64,000 nucleotides of DNA from the NCBI RefSeq assembly GCF_014203855.1, contig NZ_JACHJV010000001.1, positions 4,836,001 to 4,900,000 of the forward strand, read 5' to 3'. Shown in pieces: positions 45,546 through 53,639 of this stretch. Numbering within the stretch: the stretch's first letter is position 1; every line of letters starts with the position of its first letter. The notes beneath the pieces were generated by a model. It was not told where the DNA came from. It did no database searches and saw only the letters and a list, made by a program, of their open reading frames with translations. The position numbers and the translations under genes are program-made. Origin of the DNA: Kitasatospora kifunensis. GTDB taxonomy: Bacteria > Actinomycetota > Actinomycetes > Streptomycetales > Streptomycetaceae.

Positions 45546-47165
45546 ATGACGGACATCACGGCAGAAAGCCGCAGCATCGGCCGCAACCCCGTGGCCCCGG
45601 GCGCCGGCCGTACGGTCGCCTCGGCGGTCCCGCAGTCCCTGGTCAGGAGGCTCGCCCGGGGCATCACCGCCACCGGCGGCGCCGAGCCCGCGGTGACCCG
45701 GGCGCCGCTGACCGGCGAGGTGCTGGCCGAGCTGCCGCAGTCGACCACCGAGGACGTCAAGGTGGCCTTCGAGCTGGCCCGGCGGGCCCAGCAGGCGTGG
45801 GCCGCGCTGCCGGTGCGGCGGCGTGCGGCGGTGCTGCTGCGCTTCCACGACCTGTTGCTCAAGCGGCAGGACGAGGTGCTCGACCTGATACAGGCGGAGA
45901 CCGGAAAAGCCCGGCTGCACGCCTTCACGGAGGTGCTGGCCACCACGATGGCCGCCCGCCACTACGGGCGCGCCGCGGTCGGCTACCTCAGGGACCGCCG
46001 ACGCGGCGGCGCGGTCCCCGTCCTCACCAAGGCGGTGGAGGCCCGCAGGCCCAAGGGCGTGATCGGCCAGATCTCCCCGTGGAACTACCCGTTGGAGCTG
46101 TCGGTCGGCGACGCGCTGCCGGCCTTCGCGGCGGGCAACGCGGTGGTCAACAAGCCCGACACGCAGACCGCGCTGACCGCGCTGTGGGCCCGCGAGCTGC
46201 TGATCGAGGCCGGGCTGCCCGCCGATCTGTGGCAGATCGTGGTGGGCGAGGGGCCGGTGGTCGGTCCGGCCGTGGTCGAGCACGCGGACTACGTCGCGTT
46301 CACCGGCTCCACGGCCACCGGGCGTGAGGTGGCTCAGCGGGCGGCCGGCCGGTTGGTCGGCGCCTCGCTCGAACTCGGCGGCAAGAACGCCATGCTGGTG
46401 CTCGCCGACGCCGACCTGGAGAAGGCGGCCGAGGGCGCGGTGCGAGCCTGCTTCGACTCCGCGGGGCAGCTGTGCATCGCGGTCGAGCGACTCTTCGTGC
46501 ACCGCTCGGTGGCCGACGCCTTCCTGGCCAGGTTCGCCGAGCGGACCCGGGCGCTGCGCCTGGGCGGCGGCCTGGCCTACGGCGCGGACATGGGATCGCT
46601 GGTCTCCGCACGGCAGTTGGAGACGGTCAGCCGACATGTCGAGGAGGCCGTCAAGGCGGGCGCCACGGTGCTGGCCGGCGGGCAGGCCCGTCCGGAGCTG
46701 GGCCCGCTCTTCTACGAGCCCACCATCCTGGACGGGGTCACCCCCGAGATGGCGGTCTGCGCCGAGGAGACCTTCGGCCCGGTGGTCTCGGTCTACCGCT
46801 TCGACACCGAGGAGGAGGCCGTCGAGCGGGCCAACGCCACGTCGTACGGGCTCAATTCGAGCCTCTGGACGAAGGACACCCGGCGCGGCCGGGCGATCGC
46901 GGCCAGGCTGCGCACCGGCACCGTCAACGTCAACGAGGGCTACGCGGCCGCCTACGGCTCGGTGGCCTCGCCGATGGGCGGTATGGGAGAGTCGGGGCTC
47001 GGCCGCCGGCACGGCGCCGAGGGCATCCTGCGCTACACCGAGGGCCAGACCATCGCGACCCAGCGGCTGCTGCCGATCGCACCGTCGCTGGGGCTGAGTG
47101 ACGAGAAGTTCGCGGCGGTGTTCACCACCAGCCTGCGGGCGTTGAAGGCGCTGAGGATCAAGTGA
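45546..47165 (+). CDS. gabD2: Succinate-semialdehyde dehydrogenase (NAD(P)+)
   Basis: A 539-residue aldehyde dehydrogenase. The cofactor segments ISPWNYP and FTGSTATGR, the catalytic Glu in LELGGKN (about 276) and the nucleophile C310 in GQLCIAVER are present. It is closest in feel to the actinobacterial GabD2 branch with a 40-residue N-terminal extension. TAGGCT ends six bases before the ATG, so the mRNA may be leaderless. Its TGA overlaps the GTG of the GMC oxidoreductase, coupling the two. Confidence 0.9.
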   Translation: MTDITAESRSIGRNPVAPGAGRTVASAVPQSLVRRLARGITATGGAEPAVTRAPLTGEVLAELPQSTTEDVKVAFELARRAQQAWAALPVRRRAAVLLRFHDLLLKRQDEVLDLIQAETGKARLHAFTEVLATTMAARHYGRAAVGYLRDRRRGGAVPVLTKAVEARRPKGVIGQISPWNYPLELSVGDALPAFAAGNAVVNKPDTQTALTALWARELLIEAGLPADLWQIVVGEGPVVGPAVVEHADYVAFTGSTATGREVAQRAAGRLVGASLELGGKNAMLVLADADLEKAAEGAVRACFDSAGQLCIAVERLFVHRSVADAFLARFAERTRALRLGGGLAYGADMGSLVSARQLETVSRHVEEAVKAGATVLAGGQARPELGPLFYEPTILDGVTPEMAVCAEETFGPVVSVYRFDTEEEAVERANATSYGLNSSLWTKDTRRGRAIAARLRTGTVNVNEGYAAAYGSVASPMGGMGESGLGRRHGAEGILRYTEGQTIATQRLLPIAPSLGLSDEKFAAVFTTSLRALKALRIK

Positions 47166-48958
47166 CCGAGGGGGAGCGGGCGGTGGCGGAATTCGACTAC
47201 GACGTGATCGTGGTCGGCTCGGGGTTCGGCGGCTCGGTCAGCGCGCTGCGGCTGACCGAGAAGGGCTACCGGGTCGCGGTGCTGGAGGCGGGGCGGCGCT
47301 TCGCGCGCGATGAGCTGCCGCGCAACTCCTGGGACGTGAAGAACTACCTGTGGGCGCCGGGGCTCGGCCTGTACGGCATCCAGCGGATCCACCTGCTGGC
47401 CAATGTGCTGGTGCTCGGTGGGGCGGGGGTGGGCGGCGGCTCGCTCAACTACGCCAACACGCTCTACGTGCCGCCCAAGGCCTTCTTCGAGGACCGCCAG
47501 TGGCGGCACATCACCGACTGGGCCCAGGAGTTGGCCCCCTTCTACGACCAGGCCCAGCGGATGCTCGGGGTGCGCACCAACCCCACCACCACGCCCTCGG
47601 ACGTCCACCTGAAGGCGGCGGCCGAGCGGATGGGAGTGGGCGACAGCTTCCACTTCGCGCCGGTGGGCGTCTTCTTCGGGGACGGCCAGGACGCCGACGG
47701 GAGCGCGAAGGCCGCGCCGGGCGGCGAGGTCGAGGACCCGTACTTCGGCGGTGCCGGGCCGGGCCGCAAGGCCTGCGTGGAGTGCGGCGAGTGCATGACC
47801 GGCTGCCGGCACGGCGCCAAGAACACGCTCACCGAGAACTACCTCTTCCTGGCCGAGGCGGGCGGCGCCGAGATCCACCCGCTCACCACCGTGGCCCGGA
47901 TCCGCGAACTCGACGGCGGCTTCGCGGTGGACGTCAAGCGCACCAACGCCCGGGGCGCGGCGGCCGAGCGGGCCGGGGCCAGGACGCTGACGGCGGCCAA
48001 GGTGGTGGTGGCGGCCGGCACCTACGGCACCCAGACGCTGCTGCACACCATGCGCGACCAGGGCCGGCTGCCCCGCATCTCGGCCGCGCTCGGCGAGCTG
48101 ACCCGCACCAACTCCGAGGCGCTGGTGGGCGCGCAGACCACGCCCCGGCGCTACGGCGGCCCGGTGGACTTCACCAAGGGGGTGGCGATCACCTCCTCGA
48201 TCCACCCCGACGAGAACACCCACATCGAGCCGGTGCGCTACGGCAAGGGCTCCAACGCGATGGGCTTCCTGTCGATCCTGCAGGTGCCGGGTGGCGGCCG
48301 CGGTCCGCGCTGGCTGCGGGCGGGAGCCACGGCGGTCAAGCACCCCACGGTCTTCGCCCGTTCGTTGAGCAACTACCGGTGGTCGGAGCGGACCATCATC
48401 GGCCTGGTGATGCAGTCGCTGGACAACTCGATCACCGTCTCGCTCAAGCAGAAGGGCCTGGGGAAGGGCACGTTGACCTCCCGGCAGGGCCACGGCGAGC
48501 CGAACCCGAGTTGGATCCCGGCCGCCGAGCAGGGCGCCCAGGCGCTCGCCGCCGAGATCAACGGCTTCGCGGGGAGCACCGTCGGCGAGATCTTCGACAT
48601 CCCGCTGACCGCGCACTTCATCGGCGGCTGCCCGATCGCGGACAGCCCCGAGCGCGGTGTGGTCGACCCCTACCAGCGGCTCTACGGCTACCCGGGGATC
48701 AGCGTGGTGGACGGCTCCACCATCTCCGCCAACCTCGGCGTCAACCCCTCCTTGACGATCACCGCGCAGGCCGAGCGGGCGATGTCGATGTGGCCCAACA
48801 AGGGCGAGCCGGATCCGCGGCCGGCCCAGGGCGAGGCCTACCGCCGGCTGGCCGCCGTCGCGCCGGTGCGGCCCGCGGTGCCCGCCGGGGCCTTCGGCGA
48901 GCTGCGGCTGCCGCTGCTCGCGGTGCCCGAGGTACCGAAGAAAAAGAAGCAGGCGTAG
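47162..48958 (+). CDS. GMC family FAD oxidoreductase (ChoD-like) with ferredoxin-type Cys motif
   Basis: A 598-residue flavoprotein. The FAD loop VVGSGFGGSVSALRL is at the N-terminus, GGAGVGGGSLNYANTLY binds FAD, and VVDGSTISANLGVNPSLTITA is the GMC C-terminal signature. Residues 205-215 read CVECGECMTGC, spacing C-x2-C-x2-C-x3-C as in 4Fe-4S ferredoxins. The family includes mycobacterial ChoD, which likewise lies near guaB3, but sterol activity should not be assumed. It overlaps gabD2 by four bases. Confidence 0.88.
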   Translation: MTEGERAVAEFDYDVIVVGSGFGGSVSALRLTEKGYRVAVLEAGRRFARDELPRNSWDVKNYLWAPGLGLYGIQRIHLLANVLVLGGAGVGGGSLNYANTLYVPPKAFFEDRQWRHITDWAQELAPFYDQAQRMLGVRTNPTTTPSDVHLKAAAERMGVGDSFHFAPVGVFFGDGQDADGSAKAAPGGEVEDPYFGGAGPGRKACVECGECMTGCRHGAKNTLTENYLFLAEAGGAEIHPLTTVARIRELDGGFAVDVKRTNARGAAAERAGARTLTAAKVVVAAGTYGTQTLLHTMRDQGRLPRISAALGELTRTNSEALVGAQTTPRRYGGPVDFTKGVAITSSIHPDENTHIEPVRYGKGSNAMGFLSILQVPGGGRGPRWLRAGATAVKHPTVFARSLSNYRWSERTIIGLVMQSLDNSITVSLKQKGLGKGTLTSRQGHGEPNPSWIPAAEQGAQALAAEINGFAGSTVGEIFDIPLTAHFIGGCPIADSPERGVVDPYQRLYGYPGISVVDGSTISANLGVNPSLTITAQAERAMSMWPNKGEPDPRPAQGEAYRRLAAVAPVRPAVPAGAFGELRLPLLAVPEVPKKKKQA

Positions 48959-48982
48959 CACGTGCGGTGGGTCGCCAAGGAC

Positions 48983-49013
48983 TGTTACACACCCGCGCGG
49001 TGGGTGTTACACA
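48983..49013. promoter_or_regulatory. Direct repeat TGTTACACA x2, 22 bases apart
   Basis: TGTTACACA occurs at 48983-48991 and 49005-49013; the 22-base period is two helical turns, so two monomers or dimers could bind one DNA face. It lies about 100 bases upstream of the secreted-protein gene at 49107. Confidence 0.55.
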
Positions 49014-49020
49014 GCCGGCG

Positions 49021-49038
49021 GCCCACCGCGCGGTGGGC
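49021..49038. promoter_or_regulatory. Perfect 18-base palindrome GCCCACCGCGCGGTGGGC
   Basis: Self-complementary sequence just upstream of TAGCGT, a possible -10 box for the gene at 49107. A partial copy (CCGCGCGGTGGG) lies 33 bases upstream. It may be an operator or an mRNA hairpin. Confidence 0.5.
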
Positions 49039-49106
49039 TTCCTAGCGTGGGGCACACACCGCCTGGGCCACTCGGGTCGAGGCGGCGGATCCCAGGAGGA
49101 CTCCCC

Positions 49107-49664
49107 ATGTCACGTGCTCGTTCCCCGCGTCGCTCGGCGCGTCTGGCGCTCGTTGGCTTCGGTGTCGCGGCGGTGCTGGCCGGTTCCACGACGGCGGCCT
49201 TCGCGGACGGCCCCGCCGCGACCCCCACGCCGTCCGCCCCCGCGCCCGCGGCGAGCGCCACTCCGGTCGCCTCCGCTCCCGCGGCGAGCGCCACTCCGGT
49301 CGCCGGCTCGGCTGCGGTCAGTGCGCCGGCCAAGGACGTCGCCCCCTCGGCCTCGGCCAGCGCGCCGGCGGGCGGGGTGGCTGTCATGCCGACCCCTGCG
49401 GCCAGTGCACCGGCGGGCGGGGCGGCTGTCATGCCGACCCCTGCGGCCAGCGCGCCGGGCAAGGGCTCGGCCGTCAACGCCACGCCGTCCGCCCCGGGGT
49501 CGACGCCGCAGGTCAAGACCGTCCCCAAGGGCGGCGCGCAGACCGGTGAGGGCACCACCGGCACCTCCAGCACCACGCTGGCGGGTGGCTCGGTGCTGGG
49601 CGTCGGTGGCCTGGCCGCCCTCGGCTACGCGATCCGTCGCCGCCGTGCGGGCTCGGCGGCCTGA
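49107..49664 (+). CDS. Secreted Ala/Pro repeat protein with C-terminal sorting-like signal
   Basis: A 185-residue protein. It has a signal peptide (basic start, hydrophobic core, FADGPA cleavage region), an Ala/Pro/Thr-rich middle with two copies of a 15-residue unit (APAGGVAVMPTPAAS), and an end that reads TGEGTTGTSS, then a hydrophobic helix and RRRRAGSAA. No LPXTG is present, but the layout matches substrates found next to class F sortases in streptomycetes. AGGAGGA precedes the ATG. The downstream sortase overlaps it by 20 bases, supporting the pairing. Confidence 0.8.
   Translation: MSRARSPRRSARLALVGFGVAAVLAGSTTAAFADGPAATPTPSAPAPAASATPVASAPAASATPVAGSAAVSAPAKDVAPSASASAPAGGVAVMPTPAASAPAGGAAVMPTPAASAPGKGSAVNATPSAPGSTPQVKTVPKGGAQTGEGTTGTSSTTLAGGSVLGVGGLAALGYAIRRRRAGSAA
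49362..49451. repeat. Two 45-base in-frame tandem repeats
   Basis: The copies start at 49362 and 49407 and differ at only a few bases. They encode the APAGGxAVMPTPAAS units of the secreted protein. A second pair of similar copies around ATPVASAPAAS lies just upstream. Confidence 0.8.
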
Positions 49665-50343
49665 GCGCCGCCGTCACGGCCGGCGCCCGCGCAGGTGGGC
49701 GCCGTTCGCGGCGGGCGGCACCCTCGCCCTGGCGCTGGGCGGATTCCTGCTCGGGCACACCACGCAGCAGCCGCCGCCGGTGCGGATCAACACGGTCGCG
49801 GCGGCACCGGCGGACAGTCCCGCCACGGTGCCGGTCGCCCCACCGAGCGGCGGCCCGTCCGCCGGTGCCCAGCCGCCCGCGCCGCCCGCGCAGGCGGCAC
49901 CGCCGACCCGGCTGGTGATCCCGAGCATCGGGGTGGACGCCCCGGTCGGCCCTGGCGGCCTGAACTCCGACGGCACGGTGGAGGTCCCGCCACTTGACCA
50001 GCCGTCCCGGGTCGACTGGTACGACCAGGGGCCGGCGCCCGGCGCGGTGGGGCCCGCCGTCCTGCTGGGCCACCTGGACACCAAGGCCGGCCCGGCGGTC
50101 TTCGCCAAGCTGCCGAAGCTCAAGCCGGGCGACAAGATCGAGATCCACCGCGCCGACGGCAGTACGGTGACCTTCCAGGTCCGCGAGTTGCACCAGTACG
50201 CCAAGGACGCGTTCCCGACCGACCTGGTCTACGGGAGCACCAGCACGCCGCAGTTGCGGGTGATCACCTGTGGTGGCTCGCTGCAGAGCAACGGACACTA
50301 CTCCGATAACATCATCGTCTTCGCGGACCTGGTCTCGTCCTGA
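49645..50343 (+). CDS. Class F sortase
   Basis: A 232-residue membrane transpeptidase. A basic N-terminus and one membrane helix (about 23-40) are followed by a Pro/Ala linker and the sortase barrel: RLVIPSIGVDAPVGPGG, VLLGHLDT with the catalytic His, and LRVITCGG with the catalytic Cys. The Arg expected near the end is not obvious in NGHYSDNIIVFADLV. GTG at 49645 lies inside the end of the preceding gene; no better start exists in frame. It probably anchors the preceding protein. Confidence 0.85.
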   Translation: MRARRPERRRHGRRPRRWAPFAAGGTLALALGGFLLGHTTQQPPPVRINTVAAAPADSPATVPVAPPSGGPSAGAQPPAPPAQAAPPTRLVIPSIGVDAPVGPGGLNSDGTVEVPPLDQPSRVDWYDQGPAPGAVGPAVLLGHLDTKAGPAVFAKLPKLKPGDKIEIHRADGSTVTFQVRELHQYAKDAFPTDLVYGSTSTPQLRVITCGGSLQSNGHYSDNIIVFADLVSS

Positions 50344-50394
50344 CCGGGGCCTCGACGGCCTGACGGTGGAACCTGCCGGGCGTTCTCGGACGTG

Positions 50395-50563
50395 CTAGGC
50401 CCTGTCCGGCCGATCTTGCCGGGCGCGCGACGCCGGGCATCCCGCCTGGACGCACGCCCGAATCGCCCAAGTACGGCCCAGTACGAGGACGACTCGGGCG
50501 CACGCCCAGCCGGGCGCCCAACGCCGCGCGCTGATCCGACAAGATCGACTGGACAGGGCCTAG
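50395..50563. mobile_element. 169 bp MITE-like element with CTAG-ended terminal inverted repeats
   Basis: The ends are 28-base inverted repeats matching at 25 positions, starting CTAGGCCCTGTCC and ending in the complement. The CTAG at each end could be a duplicated target. The interior has a smaller imperfect palindrome around AGTACGGCCCAGTAC but no ORF of coding character. It lies between the sortase gene and the lipoprotein operon. Confidence 0.75.
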
Positions 50564-50623
50564 GCGCTGACCGGGGTCGGCAGCGTGGGCCCGTCCTTCT
50601 CCCTTCGAAAGGCGCTGTTCCGC

Positions 50624-51580
50624 GTGAGTTCCTGGCTCAGCCGCACCCTCGCCCGGTGGAGCGTGGTGCCGGCGTTGGCGGCCCTGGCCGTCCTGACGGG
50701 CTGCGCCGACACCGGGCAGCTGCACGACGCCGGTGTGACCCGTCCGCTCACAGCTCCCTCCAGCCCGCCCACCCCGGTGGCGCTGTGGGCGGCCGTGGGC
50801 ACCGCGCCCAGCCCGTCCGCCGCGGCGACGCAGCCGGTGGGCGCGCTCACCCCGGTCCCGGGCATCACGGTGTCCGGCGCCGACCTTCGCTCGGTGGACG
50901 TCCGTCAGTTGCTGCGGCAGGACCCGCAGCTGAAGGACGACGAGCGGACGGCGCTGGCGGGCTGCACCGGCTGCCAGGTGCTCGACCCGCGCTACGCCGA
51001 CCTGGTCGGGGACGGCGGGGCCGAGCTGATCACCGCCGTGCTCACTGCCGACCAGCACGCCTACCTGCACGTCTACCAGTTGCGGGACCACCAGGTGCTG
51101 GCGGTGCCGGAGATCTCGGTGCTGCCCGGCTTCACCGCGCAGACGGTGGGCCGGGACCTGGTGGTGAACGAGCCGACCAGCTCGGCCACCGTGACCAGCA
51201 GCACCTACCGCTGGGACGGCGGCCAACTGGTCCGGGTGGAGACCAAGTACACCGGACCCGACGCGGCGGCCACGCCCGACTGCCAGCCGGGCGTGGTCAC
51301 CCAGCCCTACCCGCCCGGCAAGCAGCCGCGCCCGCAGCCCTCCGCGGCGGCCTCCGCCATGCCCGTCGCACCCACGCCGATGTCCTCCTCCACGCCGTTC
51401 GCGGGGCCGACCACCGCTGTCAAAGCCTCGGCGCCGCCGAAGGCCACGTCCGGACCGCCCCCGTCCGGGCTGCCCCAGTCCGTACCGTCCCCGTCCGGAC
51501 TGCCCACGCCTGGACTGCCCACGCCCGGACCGTCCACGTCCGGGCAGGTGTCGGCGCCGACCGAGGAGCACACGCCATGA
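50624..51580 (+). CDS. CseA-like lipoprotein of a two-component operon
   Basis: A 318-residue exported lipoprotein with lipobox LTGC (Cys27), a middle domain (about 75-215) with GCTGCQVLDPRYADLVGD and VYQLRDHQVLAV, and a 100-residue Ser/Pro tail ending in PTPGLPTPGPST-type repeats. GTG at 50624 has an AAAGG site; an earlier in-frame GTG at 50585 is less likely. Its stop overlaps the ATG of the response regulator. The lipoprotein-regulator-kinase order is that of cseA-cseB-cseC, but the sigma gene that precedes cseA is absent here. Confidence 0.72.
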   Translation: MSSWLSRTLARWSVVPALAALAVLTGCADTGQLHDAGVTRPLTAPSSPPTPVALWAAVGTAPSPSAAATQPVGALTPVPGITVSGADLRSVDVRQLLRQDPQLKDDERTALAGCTGCQVLDPRYADLVGDGGAELITAVLTADQHAYLHVYQLRDHQVLAVPEISVLPGFTAQTVGRDLVVNEPTSSATVTSSTYRWDGGQLVRVETKYTGPDAAATPDCQPGVVTQPYPPGKQPRPQPSAAASAMPVAPTPMSSSTPFAGPTTAVKASAPPKATSGPPPSGLPQSVPSPSGLPTPGLPTPGPSTSGQVSAPTEEHTP

Positions 51581-52380
51581 CCGCCCCCGGCACACCGCGG
51601 ATCCTGCTGGTCGAGGACGACGAGGTGATCCGCGAGGCGACCCGGATGGCGTTGGAGCGCTACGGGTTCCCGGTGGACACCGCCGCCGACGGCCTGGAGG
51701 GCCTGGAGCGGTTCCGCGCCGGGCGGCCGGACCTGCTGCTGCTCGACGTGATGCTGCCGCTGCTGGACGGCGTGGGCCTGTGCCGGCGGATCCGCGAGGA
51801 GAGCCAGCTGCCGATCCTGATGATGTCGGCCCGCACCGACCCGATCGACGTGATCTCGGGCCTGGAGGCGGGGGCGGACGACTACCTGGTCAAGCCGTTC
51901 GAGACGGCGGTGCTGGTGGCGCGGATCCGCACCGTGCTGCGGCGCACCGGGCTGCCCTCGGCCGCGCCGGCCGGCCCCGCGCCCGCCGTTGCGCCCAGCC
52001 CGCCGGTCCCGGTCATCCCACCTGCCCCGACCTACCCGCCCACCGCGCCCGAGCCGCAGGCTCCCGCGCGCACCGTGCGGGCGATCGACGGCCTGGAGGT
52101 GGACACCGACGCGATGGAGGTGCGCGCCGACGGCCGTCCGGTCCTGCTCACCCCCACCGAGCTGCGGTTGCTGCTGGAGTTCACCGCCGCCCCCGGCATC
52201 CTGCTGGAGCGGCAGACCCTGCTGGAGCGGGTCTGGGACTACGCCTGGGGTGCCGACACCCGGGTGGTGGACGTCCATGTGCAGCGGCTGCGGGCGAAGA
52301 TCGGCGCGGGCCGGATCGAGACCATCCGCGGCTTCGGCTACAAGTTGCGCAACCGGCGCGAGACGGGCGGCGCCGAGTGA
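51577..52380 (+). CDS. OmpR/PhoB-type response regulator (CseB-like)
   Basis: A 267-residue regulator. The receiver domain (8-120) has E13-D14-D15 region, phospho-acceptor D57 in LLLLDVML and the LVKPF lysine. A 40-residue Pro/Ala linker, longer than usual, leads to the winged HTH (about 170-262: LTPTELRLLLEF, RVVDVHVQRLRAKIG, IRGFGYKL). ATG at 51577 overlaps the lipoprotein stop by four bases and its own stop overlaps the kinase GTG by four, so all three are coupled. Confidence 0.92.
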   Translation: MTAPGTPRILLVEDDEVIREATRMALERYGFPVDTAADGLEGLERFRAGRPDLLLLDVMLPLLDGVGLCRRIREESQLPILMMSARTDPIDVISGLEAGADDYLVKPFETAVLVARIRTVLRRTGLPSAAPAGPAPAVAPSPPVPVIPPAPTYPPTAPEPQAPARTVRAIDGLEVDTDAMEVRADGRPVLLTPTELRLLLEFTAAPGILLERQTLLERVWDYAWGADTRVVDVHVQRLRAKIGAGRIETIRGFGYKLRNRRETGGAE

Positions 52381-53582
52381 ACCTGCGCCGCCAGATCGCG
52401 GTCACCGTCGCGCTGGTCTCCTGCCTGGTGGCGCTCACCGTCAGCCTGCTGGTCCACCAGGCCTACGTCCAGCAGCACAGCAACCAGGCGCGCAGCGCGG
52501 CCGAGAACGCGCTGGACGCCGCGCTGGACGGGTGGAGCCGCACCGGGGCGCTGGCCTGGAACGCCAAGATCGACGACCCCGAACTGCCGCCGCAACTGCG
52601 CCAGCTGGCCGCCGAGGGGCGGCACGGATCGATGCTCGCGCACGGTCGCGAGGGCGCTCGGATGTGGGCGGCGGCCGGCAGCAACGGCCACGTCTTCTCG
52701 CTCTGGATCGACTACAGCGCGGACGAGAAGGCCATCGCGGCCCTGGACCGGAGCATCCTGGTCTCGGCCGCCCTGTCGGTGGTGGTGACCGTGCTCGCCG
52801 GGGTCCTGGTGGCACACCGGATCAGCCGCCGGCTGCGTACCGCGGCCCGCACCGCGCGCACCATCGCCCAGGGCGACCTGGCCGCCCGGATCGGCCCGCT
52901 GGGCCGCTCGCGCGACGAGGTCGCCGAACTGGCCGCCGCCGTGGACTCGATGTCGGCCGTGCTGAGCAGCAAGCTGGAGAACGAGCAGCGGTTCACCGCC
53001 GATGTCGCGCACGAGCTGCGCACGCCGCTGACCGGCCTGCTCACCGCGGCCGAGCTGCTGCCGCCGGGACGGCCCACCGAGCTGGTGCAGGACCGGGTGC
53101 GGGTGCTCTGCGCGCTGACCGAGGACCTGCTGGAGGTCTCCCGGCTGGACGCGGGCGCCGAGCTGCCCGAGCTCTCCCCGGTCACCCTCGGGCCGCTGCT
53201 GAAACGGATCCTGGCGGTGGCCGGGCCCGCGGTCGAGCTCTGGATCGAGGCGGACGCCGAGGTGACCACGGACCCGCGCCGCCTCGACCGGGTGGTGGGC
53301 AACCTGGTGGCCAACGCGCAACGGCACGGCGCGCCGCCGGTCCTGGTGGTGGTGGACGGACCCACCGTCACCGTTCGCGACCACGGGCCCGGCTACCCGG
53401 CGGACGTCCTGGAGTTCGGGCCACAGCGTTTTCGCACCGGTGCCCGGGAGCGCGGCCGCGGGCACGGCCTCGGCCTGACCATCGCGCAGGGGCACGCGGC
53501 GGCGATCGGGGTCGGGCTGCGGCTGACCAACCATCCGGACGGCGGCGCACTGGCCGAACTGACCTTCCGTCAGAAGTCTTGA
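52377..53582 (+). CDS. Sensor histidine kinase (CseC-like)
   Basis: A 401-residue membrane kinase. Two helices (about 8-28 and 125-147) frame an extracellular loop of about 95 residues, followed by HAMP (about 148-200), the H-box FTADVAHELRTPLTG with H212, N-box NLVANAQRHG, and G-boxes DHGPGYP and GRGHGLGLTIA. The small extracellular loop probably meets the partner lipoprotein. It is shorter than CseC, so orthology is unproven. Confidence 0.9.
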   Translation: MNLRRQIAVTVALVSCLVALTVSLLVHQAYVQQHSNQARSAAENALDAALDGWSRTGALAWNAKIDDPELPPQLRQLAAEGRHGSMLAHGREGARMWAAAGSNGHVFSLWIDYSADEKAIAALDRSILVSAALSVVVTVLAGVLVAHRISRRLRTAARTARTIAQGDLAARIGPLGRSRDEVAELAAAVDSMSAVLSSKLENEQRFTADVAHELRTPLTGLLTAAELLPPGRPTELVQDRVRVLCALTEDLLEVSRLDAGAELPELSPVTLGPLLKRILAVAGPAVELWIEADAEVTTDPRRLDRVVGNLVANAQRHGAPPVLVVVDGPTVTVRDHGPGYPADVLEFGPQRFRTGARERGRGHGLGLTIAQGHAAAIGVGLRLTNHPDGGALAELTFRQKS

Positions 53583-53639
53583 AGGGCGGCTGGATCGGTT
53601 GCTCGGTTCGATAGGGTGAGCGACTGAGGGGGTGGCGCG

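Noticed and set aside
47350..50343. 997-codon plus-strand frame through the GMC gene into the sortase
   Set aside because: Only the last 232 codons (the sortase) are coding; the rest is an off-frame reading of the oxidoreductase and secreted-protein genes.
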